NCBI GenBank assembly: GCA_018224415.1
Contig: JAGTUZ010000066.1
Span: 1-11,071 of the forward strand
DNA from: Bacteroidota bacterium
Lineage (GTDB): Bacteria > Bacteroidota > Ignavibacteria > SZUA-365
DNA: 11,071 nt
Direction of reading: 5' to 3'
In this document: in pieces, positions 1 through 6,791 of the stretch
How positions within the stretch are numbered: position 1 is the stretch's first letter
Layout of the letters: each line of letters begins with the position of its first letter
Made by a program: the position numbers and the translations under genes
Notes under the pieces: generated by a model
Told to the model about the DNA's origin: nothing
Seen by the model: only the letters and a program-made list of their open reading frames with translations
Databases searched by the model: none

Positions 1-1
1 C

Positions 2-1390
2 AGCTTTCACGGCGCCGCGCGCAACGTCACCGGCTCGGCGCATCTTCTCGAAGTCAACGGCAGCCGCATCCTCATGGACTGCGGCCTGTTCCAGGGGCGC
101 CGCGCCGAGGCCTGGGAGCAAAACAGCGGCTTTCCCTTCGACCCGGCGTCCATCGACGTGCTCGTGCTCTCCCACGCACACATCGACCACAGCGGCAAGA
201 TTCCGATGCTCTACCGGCACGGCTTCCGCGGGCCCATCATCTGCACCGCCGCCACGCGTGACCTCGCCAACATCATGCTGCTCGACAGCGCCTTTTTGCA
301 GGGAAAGGACGCCGAGTTCGTCAACAAGCTGCACAAGCGTGACGGCAAGCCGCCGGTGGAGCCGCTCTACGACGCCGACGACGTCATTGACGTGCTCGGC
401 CAATTCCAGACCGTGGGCTACCGCCGCAAGACGCGCGTGACCGAAGACGTCGACGTGACCTTCTACGACGCCGGACACATCCTCGGATCGGCCGTAAGCC
501 TTTACGACATCCGCGACGGTGAGCGGGAGCTGAAGCTCTGTTACACCGGCGACCTCGGGCGTCCCGACCGTCCCATCCTCTTCGACCCCGAGCACGTCGG
601 CGACGTCGACGTGCTGATCTCCGAAAGCACCTACGGCGGCCGCAGGCACAAAGCCACCGAGGTCATACTCGACACGCTCGAAGATGTGATCAAACGTACT
701 TCGACGCGAGGCGGCAAGATCATTGTGCCCGCCTTTTCCGTCGGGCGCACACAGGAACTGGTCTACCACCTTCATGAATTACGCGAACAGGGACGCCTGC
801 CGGAAATCCCTATCTTCGTCGACAGCCCGTTGTCGGTGAACGCCACGCAGATCTTCCGCATCCATCCCGAGTGCATGGACGCCGAGGCACGGCAGGCCAT
901 CCTCACCCAATCGAATCCCTTCAGCTTCGAAAACCTCCGCTACATCATGCACGTCGGAGAATCGAAGGCCCTCAACGGACAGGACGGTCCGATGATCATC
1001 ATTTCCAGTTCGGGCATGTGCGAAGGCGGACGCATCCTGCACCATCTCCGCAACAACATCGAGGACCCGCGCAACACGGTGATGATCACCGGCTATAACG
1101 CCGAACACACGCTCGGACGGCGCATCGTCGAACGCGATCCGGAAGTGAAAATTTTCGGGGAGCCATTCAAGCTGAACGCCGAGGTGGTCGTGCTCAATTC
1201 CCTGTCCGCCCACGCCGACGCCGACGAACTGCTCGCCTACCACCGCCGCTTCAATCCCGCACGGCTCCGCCACAGCTTCCTTGTCCACGGCGATCTCGAT
1301 CAATCGCAGAAGCTCGGCATGGCCATGGAAGACGAACTCGGTCTGAAGCAGGTCTCCATCCCCTCCCCGGGAGACAGTTTCGAGCTGTAA
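2..1390 (+). CDS. MBL-fold/beta-CASP ribonuclease-like protein (5' partial)
   Basis: Probable zinc-dependent RNA-processing nuclease of the metallo-beta-lactamase/beta-CASP (CPSF73/YSH1-like) family, cytoplasmic. The frame is open from base 2 and reads SFHGAARNVTGSAHLLEVNG, the standard first strand of the family, so the ATG at 74 is internal and only a few N-terminal residues are missing. Counting from base 2: HAHIDH metal motif at residues 58-63, metal-binding H159 in DAGHILGSA, D184 in YTGDLGR, then the beta-CASP insert with SESTYGGR, VDSPLSVNAT and SSSGMCEGGR. H404 (SLSAHADADE) and H429 (VHGD) follow near the C-terminus. All expected catalytic residues are visible, and 462 residues is close to the usual length. 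The family covers RNases and, more rarely, DNA-acting enzymes, so the substrate is not decided by sequence. The next gene, mnmG, is on the same strand but 371 bases away, so probably a separate unit. Confidence 0.93.
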   Translation, partial: SFHGAARNVTGSAHLLEVNGSRILMDCGLFQGRRAEAWEQNSGFPFDPASIDVLVLSHAHIDHSGKIPMLYRHGFRGPIICTAATRDLANIMLLDSAFLQGKDAEFVNKLHKRDGKPPVEPLYDADDVIDVLGQFQTVGYRRKTRVTEDVDVTFYDAGHILGSAVSLYDIRDGERELKLCYTGDLGRPDRPILFDPEHVGDVDVLISESTYGGRRHKATEVILDTLEDVIKRTSTRGGKIIVPAFSVGRTQELVYHLHELREQGRLPEIPIFVDSPLSVNATQIFRIHPECMDAEARQAILTQSNPFSFENLRYIMHVGESKALNGQDGPMIIISSSGMCEGGRILHHLRNNIEDPRNTVMITGYNAEHTLGRRIVERDPEVKIFGEPFKLNAEVVVLNSLSAHADADELLAYHRRFNPARLRHSFLVHGDLDQSQKLGMAMEDELGLKQVSIPSPGDSFEL

Positions 1391-1408
1391 CAGAAATCCC
1401 CGCAGGTA

Positions 1409-1484
1409 AAGGGACCCCCGCGCCCCAGCGCGGGCAGTCGAAATATCGGGTAAAACTTCCCGCGCTGGGGCGCGGGGGTCCCTT
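1409..1484. repeat. Perfect 26-bp inverted repeat (long palindromic hairpin)
   Basis: The arms 1409-1434 and 1459-1484 are exact reverse complements, starting AAGGGACCCCCGCGCCCC on the left and ending CGCGGGGGTCCCTT on the right. The 24-base centre (1435-1458) can add three more pairs (1436-1438 with 1455-1457) after one mismatch. The arms are almost all G and C, so RNA or single-stranded DNA from either strand would fold very stably. It begins 18 bases after the stop codon of the upstream gene and is followed only by TTGATT, not a true T tract. It may act as a terminator or mRNA 3' stabiliser, or be a dispersed REP-like palindrome. Which one cannot be told from a single copy. Confidence 0.9.
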
Positions 1485-1506
1485 GATTCATTCAGCGGGA
1501 TAAAGA

Positions 1507-1536
1507 AATGGCAGGTGATCTCGCATACCTGCCATT
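1507..1536. repeat. 10-bp inverted repeat with 10-base loop
   Basis: AATGGCAGGT (1507-1516) and ACCTGCCATT (1527-1536) are exact reverse complements around the spacer GATCTCGCAT. There is no T run directly after it, so it is not a classical intrinsic terminator. Its symmetry also fits an operator. It sits 22 bases after the longer palindrome in the same gene-free stretch. Confidence 0.6.
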
Positions 1537-1546
1537 ACTGATTGAC

Positions 1547-1618
1547 GGAGGAGGGTGGGGTGAGGAAGGATTTTTTCTCCCTGAGTCTTTAGCCTGGATC
1601 TGTTACGGAGGCGGAGGG
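1547..1618 (+). other. G-rich polypurine runs in the gap before mnmG
   Basis: Two runs stand out. One at 1547-1569 is purine except for two T's and has six groups of two to four G's. The second, GGAGGCGGAGGG at 1607-1618, has four G groups separated by single bases, the pattern of a short-loop two-layer G-quadruplex. A six-T run (1571-1576) lies between them. I see no supportable gene in 1391-1761; short open frames here are not backed by any recognisable protein or ribosome binding site. Confidence 0.4.
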
Positions 1619-1638
1619 ACGATGTTGCACAGCGGATA

Positions 1639-1659
1639 GGGGGGAAATTTCGCCCCCCC
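1639..1659. repeat. G6/C7 dyad
   Basis: Six G's (1639-1644) and seven C's (1653-1659) flank AAATTTCG, giving a short, strong stem with an eight-base loop. No T tract follows it. It lies about 100 bases upstream of mnmG, so it would be in the leader only if transcription starts further upstream than the candidate promoter at 1723. Confidence 0.45.
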
Positions 1660-1722
1660 ACGAAACGGTGTGCGCACAAAGGGCGTGACGGGCGTGGACC
1701 GAGAGGCGGCAGGCCAGCGGTG

Positions 1723-1750
1723 TTGAACTCACACGGCGGCTTCGTATGTT
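1723..1750 (+). promoter_or_regulatory. Candidate promoter for mnmG
   Basis: TTGAAC (1723-1728), 16 bases, then TATGTT (1745-1750) resembles a housekeeping -35/-10 pair with four of six matches in each box. Transcription would start near 1757, only about five bases before the first mnmG ATG (1762) and 20 before the second in-frame ATG (1777). This is pattern matching only. Confidence 0.3.
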
Positions 1751-1761
1751 GATTATCTGAT

Positions 1762-3651
1762 ATGAATGAAACCGGTATGAACGAAAACTATGATATCGTT
1801 GTCGTCGGCGCAGGCCACGCGGGCATCGAAGCCGCGGGCGCGGCGGCACGAATGGGCTGCTCGGTGGCGCTGGTGACCATGGACCCCGCGGCCATCGGAC
1901 GTTTGTCCTGCAATCCCGCCATCGGCGGCACGGCGAAAGGACATCTCGTACGCGAGATCGATGCGCTGGGCGGACTCATGGGACTCATCGCCGACCAGTC
2001 GGCGATTCAATACAAGATGCTCAACCGCTCGAAGGGTCCCGCCGTGTGGTCACCGCGCAGCCAGAACGACCGCGATGCCTACGCGCAGGCGGCACGGGGC
2101 TTCATGGAGCGCATCGACGGCATCGACATCGTGGCCGGATCGGTGAAACTGCTGCATGTCGAAGGCGACCGCGTCACCGGCGTGACCACCGACGCGGGAC
2201 GCGAACTGCGCTGCCGCGCGGTGATCGTCTGCGCGGGGACCTTCCTCAACGCCGCCATGTACACCGGCCTCGAACGCAGCACCGGCGGACGCTTCGGCGA
2301 ACTACCGGCCACGGGCATCACCGAGACGCTGCTGCACTATGGTTTCGAGACCGGCCGCCTGAAAACCGGCACCCCGCCGCGCGTGTCCCTCGCCAGCCTG
2401 GACCTGGACGAAACCACCCTCGCCCCGGGAGACGAGCATCCTGTCCCGTTTTCCTTCCAATCGCCCCCGCCGGATTTCGAACAGGTGCCTTGTTACATCA
2501 CGCATACCAATGCCGGGACGCATGCCGCCATGCGCGAGGGCTTCGCGTTTTCGCCGATGTTCACCGGCCGCATCCAGGGCGCCGGACCGCGGTACTGTCC
2601 GAGTATCGAGGACAAGATCGTCCGCTTCTCCGAACGCGACAGCCACCACCTCTTTCTTGAACCCGAAGGACGCGACAATGACGTGGTGTATGTGAACGGG
2701 TTCTCCTCCTCCCTTCCCGCCGAGGTGCAACTGCGCGCGCTGCGCACGGTCCCGGGCATGCGGCGGGTTGAATTGCTGCGCCCGGGCTACGCCGTCGAGT
2801 ACGATTTCTTCCCTCCGCATCAGCTGAAGCTGACGCTGGAGACAAAGGCCATCGCGGGGCTGTATCTCGCCGGACAGGTCAACGGCACGTCGGGCTACGA
2901 GGAAGCGGCGGCGCAGGGACTCATGGCCGGCATCAACGCCGCACTTGCGCTGCGCGGCGAATCGCCTTTCGTGCTCTCGCGCGCCGAGGCCTATATCGGT
3001 GTGCTCATCGACGACCTCGTCAACAAGGGCACGCTGGAGCCGTACCGCATGTTCACTTCCCGCGCGGAATACCGCCTGCTGCTGCGGCAGGACAATGCCG
3101 ACCGCCGGCTCATGCCCCACGGCCACCGCTATGGCCTCATCCGCGACGACATGATGGCGGCGCTGGCAGAACGCGAACGCATCATCGCCGCCGTGCGGGG
3201 TGTCGTGGAAACACGTACCGCCAGTCCCGACGTGCTCAACCCCTTCCTCGCCTCGGTCGGCTCCACACCGGTGACGCAGAACGAATTCCTCGGCAAGATC
3301 ATCCGCCGCGAGGAGGTGCACGCTGCTGCGGTGCTGCGCCTCGACGGCATCGCGGCCGCCTCGCTCCCGGTCACGGAAGCGCTCGCCGACCCCATGGCGA
3401 TCGAGCAGGTGGAAATCGAAACCAAGTACCAGGGATACATCGAACGACAGCGGCGCGATGTGGAAAAATTCGTTTCGGCCGAACGCAAACACATACCCGA
3501 AGACTTTGACTACACGCGCGTGCACTCGCTGTCGACCGAGGGCCGCGAAAAACTGATGTTGGTCCGCCCCTCCTCCGTCGGACAGGCCTCCCGCATCTCC
3601 GGGGTCAGTTCCTCCGACGTCTCCATCCTCATGGTCTTCCTCAAGCGCTGA
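1762..3651 (+). CDS. mnmG: tRNA U34 carboxymethylaminomethyl-modifying enzyme MnmG (GidA)
   Basis: FAD-dependent partner of MnmE. Together they build the 5-carboxymethylaminomethyl group on wobble uridine 34 of certain tRNAs, using methylene-tetrahydrofolate; cytoplasmic. At 629 residues it is full length. The N-terminal Rossmann motif is VVVGAGHAGIEAAG (about residues 13-26), followed by the family signature CNPAIGGTAKGH starting at C50. The conserved active-site cysteine is C279 in RYCPSIEDKI. The second signature, GQVNGTSGYEEAAAQG, and TSRAEYRLLLRQDNAD follow. The C-terminus ends in ISGVSSSDVSILMVFLKR, the usual GidA-associated helical domain that contacts MnmE and tRNA. The start is uncertain: ATG 1762 or ATG 1777 (five residues shorter, closer to usual starts), with no Shine-Dalgarno site before either. 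mnmE is not in the window. Confidence 0.97.
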   Translation: MNETGMNENYDIVVVGAGHAGIEAAGAAARMGCSVALVTMDPAAIGRLSCNPAIGGTAKGHLVREIDALGGLMGLIADQSAIQYKMLNRSKGPAVWSPRSQNDRDAYAQAARGFMERIDGIDIVAGSVKLLHVEGDRVTGVTTDAGRELRCRAVIVCAGTFLNAAMYTGLERSTGGRFGELPATGITETLLHYGFETGRLKTGTPPRVSLASLDLDETTLAPGDEHPVPFSFQSPPPDFEQVPCYITHTNAGTHAAMREGFAFSPMFTGRIQGAGPRYCPSIEDKIVRFSERDSHHLFLEPEGRDNDVVYVNGFSSSLPAEVQLRALRTVPGMRRVELLRPGYAVEYDFFPPHQLKLTLETKAIAGLYLAGQVNGTSGYEEAAAQGLMAGINAALALRGESPFVLSRAEAYIGVLIDDLVNKGTLEPYRMFTSRAEYRLLLRQDNADRRLMPHGHRYGLIRDDMMAALAERERIIAAVRGVVETRTASPDVLNPFLASVGSTPVTQNEFLGKIIRREEVHAAAVLRLDGIAAASLPVTEALADPMAIEQVEIETKYQGYIERQRRDVEKFVSAERKHIPEDFDYTRVHSLSTEGREKLMLVRPSSVGQASRISGVSSSDVSILMVFLKR

Positions 3652-3673
3652 TTGGCTTTCTCAACCGCTGAAT
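3636..3673 (+). repeat. Imperfect direct repeat across the mnmG stop codon
   Basis: CTTCCTCAAGCGCTGATT (3636-3653) recurs 20 bases later as CTTTCTCAACCGCTGAAT (3656-3673), matching at 15 of 18 positions. The first copy holds the last codons and the stop of mnmG. The second reads FLNR-stop in its own frame. It may be a remnant of a small tandem duplication or chance. I see no terminator hairpin with a T tract after mnmG. Confidence 0.45.
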
Positions 3674-3740
3674 TCAGGGGACATCGCACAACTTTCCCGC
3701 TTTCTGTCACGCTTCCCGGGGTGGGTCGCTCCGCTTTCCC

Positions 3741-3776
3741 TTGACTTTTAATGGAAATCACATAACATTCAAATGT
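3741..3776 (+). promoter_or_regulatory. Promoter of the zinc-finger gene, with overlapping dyad
   Basis: TTGACT (3741-3746), a 16-base spacer and TAACAT (3763-3768) form the best sigma-70-like promoter in the window, in a locally AT-rich patch. The dyad ACATT-CA-AATGT (3765-3776) overlaps the -10 box and expected start point, where a repressor could bind. Transcription from about 3775 would give a leader of roughly 85 bases before the GTG start at 3860. Operator function is inference. Confidence 0.5.
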
Positions 3777-3849
3777 CGATCTAACACGGTACGCCGACCT
3801 TGCAATTGTCAACCAATCCTTCGATCCACGATCCACTGGGAAGCACGAT

Positions 3850-3854
3850 AGGAG
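3850..3854 (+). promoter_or_regulatory. Shine-Dalgarno site that fixes the zinc-finger gene start
   Basis: AGGAG lies five bases before GTG 3860 and eleven before ATG 3866. An upstream in-frame TTG at 3800 has no such site and would add residues that do not look like the family. The site therefore favours 3860, with 3866 as the alternative. Confidence 0.6.
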
Positions 3855-3859
3855 TTCTT

Positions 3860-4234
3860 GTGGCCATGCCGCAGCAGTTAAAGGACATACGGGAAATCAT
3901 ACTCGGACGCATCGCGACGATTCTCGAACACGAGTATCGGGATCCGGTGACGGACCTGACCGAGGACATTCTCACGGCAAAACTTGCGTTCAAGGCGCAT
4001 CCGCAGCTGAACGAACTGCGCCTCGCGCTGGAACGCATGAAACGCGGGGAATACGGGCGCTGCATTTTCTGCAAGGGTTCGATCGGTGAAACGGCGCTGG
4101 CGCAGAATCCCACGGCGCATTTCTGCAACAGCTGCTCGGGCGAACTGCGCCGAGGCGAACTGCGCCGAGGCGAACTGCGTCCCCACCTTCAGTCGCCTGA
4201 CGACCACCCCGATCGCGCGGCGATAAGCGCGTAA
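3860..4234 (+). CDS. TraR/DksA-type zinc-finger protein
   Basis: Small (124 aa) cytoplasmic protein, probably an RNA polymerase secondary-channel regulator or relative. The N-terminal half is helical (LKDIREIILGRIATILEHEY through LNELRLALERMKRGEYGR), followed by a four-cysteine zinc finger: C68 and C71 (CIFC), 17 residues, then C89 and C92 (CNSC). GEYGRC before the first cysteine pair and QNPTAHFC before the last are typical of the DksA/TraR/YteA family. The D-x-x-D-x-A pattern at the coiled-coil tip of E. coli DksA is not seen, so a classical ppGpp partner role is not assured. The C-terminus is odd: GELR is repeated three times because of a 15-bp DNA tandem repeat, followed by a Pro/His/Asp tail that overlaps lpxK tail-to-tail by 46 bases. 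The gene has its own promoter (3741-3768) and is probably monocistronic. Confidence 0.85.
   Translation: MAMPQQLKDIREIILGRIATILEHEYRDPVTDLTEDILTAKLAFKAHPQLNELRLALERMKRGEYGRCIFCKGSIGETALAQNPTAHFCNSCSGELRRGELRRGELRPHLQSPDDHPDRAAISA
4139..4179 (+). repeat. 15-bp tandem repeat (2.7 copies) in the zinc-finger gene
   Basis: GGCGAACTGCGCCGA occurs at 4139-4153 and 4154-4168, and its first 11 bases again at 4169-4179, all identical. The unit is a multiple of three, so it extends the protein as GELRR-GELRR-GELR without shifting frame. The identity of the copies suggests recent slippage. It ends ten bases before the lpxK stop codon on the other strand. Confidence 0.9.
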
Positions 4235-5226
4235 AACTCCTCTTCCCCATCGACGAATTCTACCTCCATCCGCAGATAAAACAACTCCCCGAGCTTCTCC
4301 GCAACATCGGTGTCGGACAGGCGCGTTGCGTCCTTTTCCGTGGTGATCCAGACCTGCACTCCTTGCGCCGCACCTGCCTTCTGCAATGCCAGCATGTCTG
4401 CAGGACGGTACCAAAAATGGTCCCGAAACTCCTGTTCCACCACCGGCGTGATGCCGATTTCCTGGAGCGTGCGGCGGAAGCCCTCCGGCGTGCCGATGCC
4501 GCTGAACGCGCCCACCCGGAGCCCCTGCAGTGTGTCAAGCGGGAGATCATCGCCTTCGCCCAGGCGGCGTAGCGTTCGCGGGACGAAGCGCGTGGCGAAC
4601 ACCGGTGCGTCGCTGAAGCCGGCAAGCGTCGCGCGCAGGGTTTCGATGTCCGAGCCGGGTTGGCATTTCGACAGCAGGATGGCGTCTGCGCGGCGCAGGC
4701 CGGACAGCGGTTCGCGCAATCGTCCGGCGGGCAGCAGGCGCGCCTCCGCCAGCGCTTCGTTCGCGTCCACCACCACGATGTCCATATCCCGATACACCGC
4801 CCGGTGCTGGAAACCGTCGTCGAGCAGAATGATCCCGGCACCAAAGTTCGTTACCGCCCGCTCGCAACCCCGGCTGCGGCGTTCGTCGGCAATCACCACC
4901 AGTTCGGGCAGGCGCCGCGCCAGCATGACCGGTTCGTCACCTCCTTCGCGAGGCGTCGCGAGATGTCCCCGGCCATCTGAGACCACGACGGTCCCCGTCG
5001 TTTCCCGGCGATAGCCGCGGGACACGACGGCGACGGACGCGCCGCGCGCGATCAGCCACTCCGCAAGAAAGGCCACCACGGGAGTCTTGCCCGCACCTCC
5101 GGCACTGATATTGCCGACGGAGATGACCGGTACGCCCGCACGGGTGACGGCGCGACGACCGCGATCATAGGCGCGGTTGCGCAGATCGACGGCGAGTCCA
5201 TACATAGCAGATAATACGGTCTTCAT
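4189..5226 (-). CDS. lpxK: Tetraacyldisaccharide 4'-kinase (LpxK)
   Basis: Inner-membrane-associated kinase that phosphorylates the 4' position of the tetraacyl disaccharide 1-phosphate to make lipid IVA in the Raetz lipid A pathway. The 345-residue protein has the RNxxYDxG N-terminal segment, the P-loop GNISAGGAGKTP (residues 38-49), VVSRGYRRE, GDEPVMLARRL and DDGFQHR (136-142). LLPAGRLREPLSGLRRADA and FRDHFWYRP, with a probable catalytic-region histidine, follow, then ITTEKDATRL. The start at 5226 puts the usual spacing before the P-loop and has AGGGAG eight bases upstream. A frame extension to 5319 would overlap the upstream gene and looks non-coding. It is last in a (-) strand run, 49 bases after the DUF374 acyltransferase gene, and its 3' end overlaps the convergent zinc-finger gene. 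No terminator is visible. Confidence 0.96.
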   Translation of the reverse strand: MKTVLSAMYGLAVDLRNRAYDRGRRAVTRAGVPVISVGNISAGGAGKTPVVAFLAEWLIARGASVAVVSRGYRRETTGTVVVSDGRGHLATPREGGDEPVMLARRLPELVVIADERRSRGCERAVTNFGAGIILLDDGFQHRAVYRDMDIVVVDANEALAEARLLPAGRLREPLSGLRRADAILLSKCQPGSDIETLRATLAGFSDAPVFATRFVPRTLRRLGEGDDLPLDTLQGLRVGAFSGIGTPEGFRRTLQEIGITPVVEQEFRDHFWYRPADMLALQKAGAAQGVQVWITTEKDATRLSDTDVAEKLGELFYLRMEVEFVDGEEEFYALIAARSGWSSGD

Positions 5227-5275
5227 TTCTCCATCTCCCTGCCGTGACGCGACGCCGGCGGCGGATGCGCCGGTC

Positions 5276-5905
5276 TCATGCCGGCGCCACCTCGAGCACG
5301 GCCTCGCGGTACTGCGCAATCAAACGCTTCTCGAGCTCCAGACGCTTCTCGTCCAACGCCTCCCCCTGCAGTTCCGGGTCGACGGTGATGGGATCGCTGT
5401 AGATCACCCGGGCGTGGGTAAAGGGGTGCGGAACCTCGAAGCGGTCCCAGCTGCGCAGGAAGCGAAAGCGCCGGTAGCCGACGCTGACCATGACCAGCGG
5501 TACGTTCATCGTCTGTGCGACGCGCACCGCGCCCATTTTCATTTCGTGATAGGGACCGCGCGGACCGTCGGGCGTAACGCACAGCACGTGTCCGTCGCTC
5601 ACGGCCTGGCGCATGGCCGTCATGGCCTCCTTGCTGCCGCGACTGCTCGAGCCGCGCAGAACGTGGTAGCCCCAGCTTTCGAGCAGGTTCGCCAGCAGCT
5701 GGCCGTCCTTGCTCTGACTGACCAGCGCCGCCGCGCGCCTGAAGCGCATGTGCCACCACGGGTACGTCATCGACCCGTGCCAGAATACGAGCACGAACGG
5801 CTGTCCTTTGTCCAGCAGTGCCTGCATCGGTCCTTCGTTTTCGATGGTGAACGTGATGCTGCTGTTGACCAGTTCGACGAGAGAACGCAGGAGCCAATCT
5901 TTCAT
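5276..5905 (-). CDS. DUF374 acyltransferase, LpxJ-like
   Basis: Predicted membrane-associated lysophospholipid/lipid A acyltransferase, 209 aa, of the DUF374 (COG2121) family. Visible motifs are VFWHGSM with H43, VSQSKDGQLLA (62-72), RGSSSRGSKEAM (84-95) and TPDGPRGP (111-118), which match the acceptor and glycerol-phosphate-acyltransferase-like blocks of the family. The N-terminus is amphipathic or hydrophobic (WLLRSLVELV) with no signal peptide. Some DUF374 members (LpxJ of epsilonproteobacteria) are known late acyltransferases of lipid A. The position directly before lpxK, 49 bases apart on the same strand, supports that role here by inference. Start at 5905 is backed by an AGGA Shine-Dalgarno site seven bases upstream. 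General phospholipid acylation is the alternative. Confidence 0.9.
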   Translation of the reverse strand: MKDWLLRSLVELVNSSITFTIENEGPMQALLDKGQPFVLVFWHGSMTYPWWHMRFRRAAALVSQSKDGQLLANLLESWGYHVLRGSSSRGSKEAMTAMRQAVSDGHVLCVTPDGPRGPYHEMKMGAVRVAQTMNVPLVMVSVGYRRFRFLRSWDRFEVPHPFTHARVIYSDPITVDPELQGEALDEKRLELEKRLIAQYREAVLEVAPA

Positions 5906-5971
5906 GAACCGTTCCTCGGATTCGGCCGCGGCGCGCGGAGGCGGTCCCGAAGGACGCTCCCGCCCTCGCGA

Positions 5972-6766
5972 CTAGAGTTCGTAGGCTTCGGGCCGACGGT
6001 CGGCCATGATGTCGTTCCAGGGAGAAAACGCTTTTTCATCGGCTTTCGACGGCTCGATCTGCGCGGTGAGCCAGCCTTCGTACAACTCGTCGACCTCCTC
6101 GAGAAAGGTGCCATTGGGAGCGACGATCTGGCTGCAGCCGTGGAACACCAGTCGTTCGTCATCGCGCCGCTCCTCGCCGTTGCGGTTCGCCGTGATCGTA
6201 AAAACCTTGTTTTCGAAGGATCGCGTGCGCATGACCGGCTTCCACAGCCTTGGCGCCGCCACGAGATTGGACGGGTGCGCAATGACCTGCGCGCCGCGCA
6301 GCGCCAGTGTGCGGGCGGCCTCGGGGAAGCGCCAGTCGTAACAGATCATCACACCCAGCCGCAGGCGGTCGCCCCACGTGATCACCGGGAAACCTCGGTC
6401 GCCCGGCGTGAAGAGGCGTTTTTCCTCGGCGAAGAGGTGGACCTTGCGATAGATTTCCACACGTCCTTCGGGAAACACCGTCGCTGCCGCGTTGTAGATC
6501 GCCGCGCCGTCGCGCTCGGCGAAGCCGGCCACGATGGCCATGTTTCGTTCCGCGGCGATCTCGCGGAACAGGCGCAGCGACGGTCCATCGGCGTCTTCCG
6601 CCACCGCCGCGAGCTGTTCGGCGTCGCGGAAGAAGTACCCGCTCGTGCAGAGTTCGGGCAGCACGACAAGATCGGCGTCCACTGACTCCAGATACGAAGC
6701 AAGCGTCGAGAGATTCGCGTCCACGTCGAGGAACGCCGGCTGGAATTGCAGGGCGGCGATGATCAT
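5972..6766 (-). CDS. Carbon-nitrogen hydrolase (nitrilase superfamily)
   Basis: Cytoplasmic amidase/nitrilase-fold enzyme, 264 aa, that hydrolyses a non-peptide C-N bond in an unknown small substrate. The Glu-Lys-Cys triad is complete: E38 in VLPELCTSGYF, K108 in YRKVHLF and nucleophile C142 in GVMICYDWRFPEA. RGAQVIAHPSNLV and ENKVFTITANRNGEE follow as in the family, and the length is normal for a stand-alone domain. The GVMICYDWRFPE context resembles omega-amidase/N-carbamoylputrescine-amidase-like branches, but motifs cannot fix the substrate. The start at 6766 (MIIAALQFQP) is the usual N-terminus. No Shine-Dalgarno site is visible. It lies 25 bases after the 81-aa gene and 66 before the DUF374 gene, so it is probably co-transcribed. 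Confidence 0.94.
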   Translation of the reverse strand: MIIAALQFQPAFLDVDANLSTLASYLESVDADLVVLPELCTSGYFFRDAEQLAAVAEDADGPSLRLFREIAAERNMAIVAGFAERDGAAIYNAAATVFPEGRVEIYRKVHLFAEEKRLFTPGDRGFPVITWGDRLRLGVMICYDWRFPEAARTLALRGAQVIAHPSNLVAAPRLWKPVMRTRSFENKVFTITANRNGEERRDDERLVFHGCSQIVAPNGTFLEEVDELYEGWLTAQIEPSKADEKAFSPWNDIMADRRPEAYEL

Positions 6767-6791
6767 GCGGGTTCGTGCGGGCGACGCTGCG

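Noticed and set aside
74..76. ATG as the start of the MBL/beta-CASP gene
   Set aside because: The frame upstream (from base 2) encodes the conserved first strand of the family, so this Met is internal and the gene is cut by the window edge.
779..1303. 174-codon (-) strand open frame inside the MBL/beta-CASP gene
   Set aside because: It is a shadow of a gene with complete catalytic motifs on the other strand.
1571..1576. Six-T run as an intrinsic terminator
   Set aside because: No GC-rich stem lies directly before it. The nearest exact hairpin ends 34 bases upstream.
1488..1679. Short (-) strand open frame in the gap before mnmG
   Set aside because: No ribosome binding site or recognisable protein. 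It crosses the hairpin and the polypurine and G6/C7 tracts, where open frames arise by chance.
2302..3525. 407-codon (-) strand open frame inside mnmG
   Set aside because: mnmG has every expected motif on the (+) strand over this range. The antisense product has no recognisable domain.
3800..3859. TTG start for the zinc-finger gene
   Set aside because: No ribosome binding site precedes it, whereas AGGAG is well placed for GTG 3860. The 20 extra residues do not resemble the family's N-terminus.
5227..5319. N-terminal extension of LpxK by 31 residues
   Set aside because: It would overlap the DUF374 gene, precedes the normal family N-terminus and reads as low-complexity Arg/Ala/Ser sequence. 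The start at 5226 has AGGGAG upstream.
5177..6685. Long (+) strand open frame of 502 codons
   Set aside because: It lies opposite lpxK, the DUF374 gene and the C-N hydrolase, all with full family motifs. Its His/Arg-rich translation matches nothing recognisable and is typical of antisense frames in GC-rich DNA.
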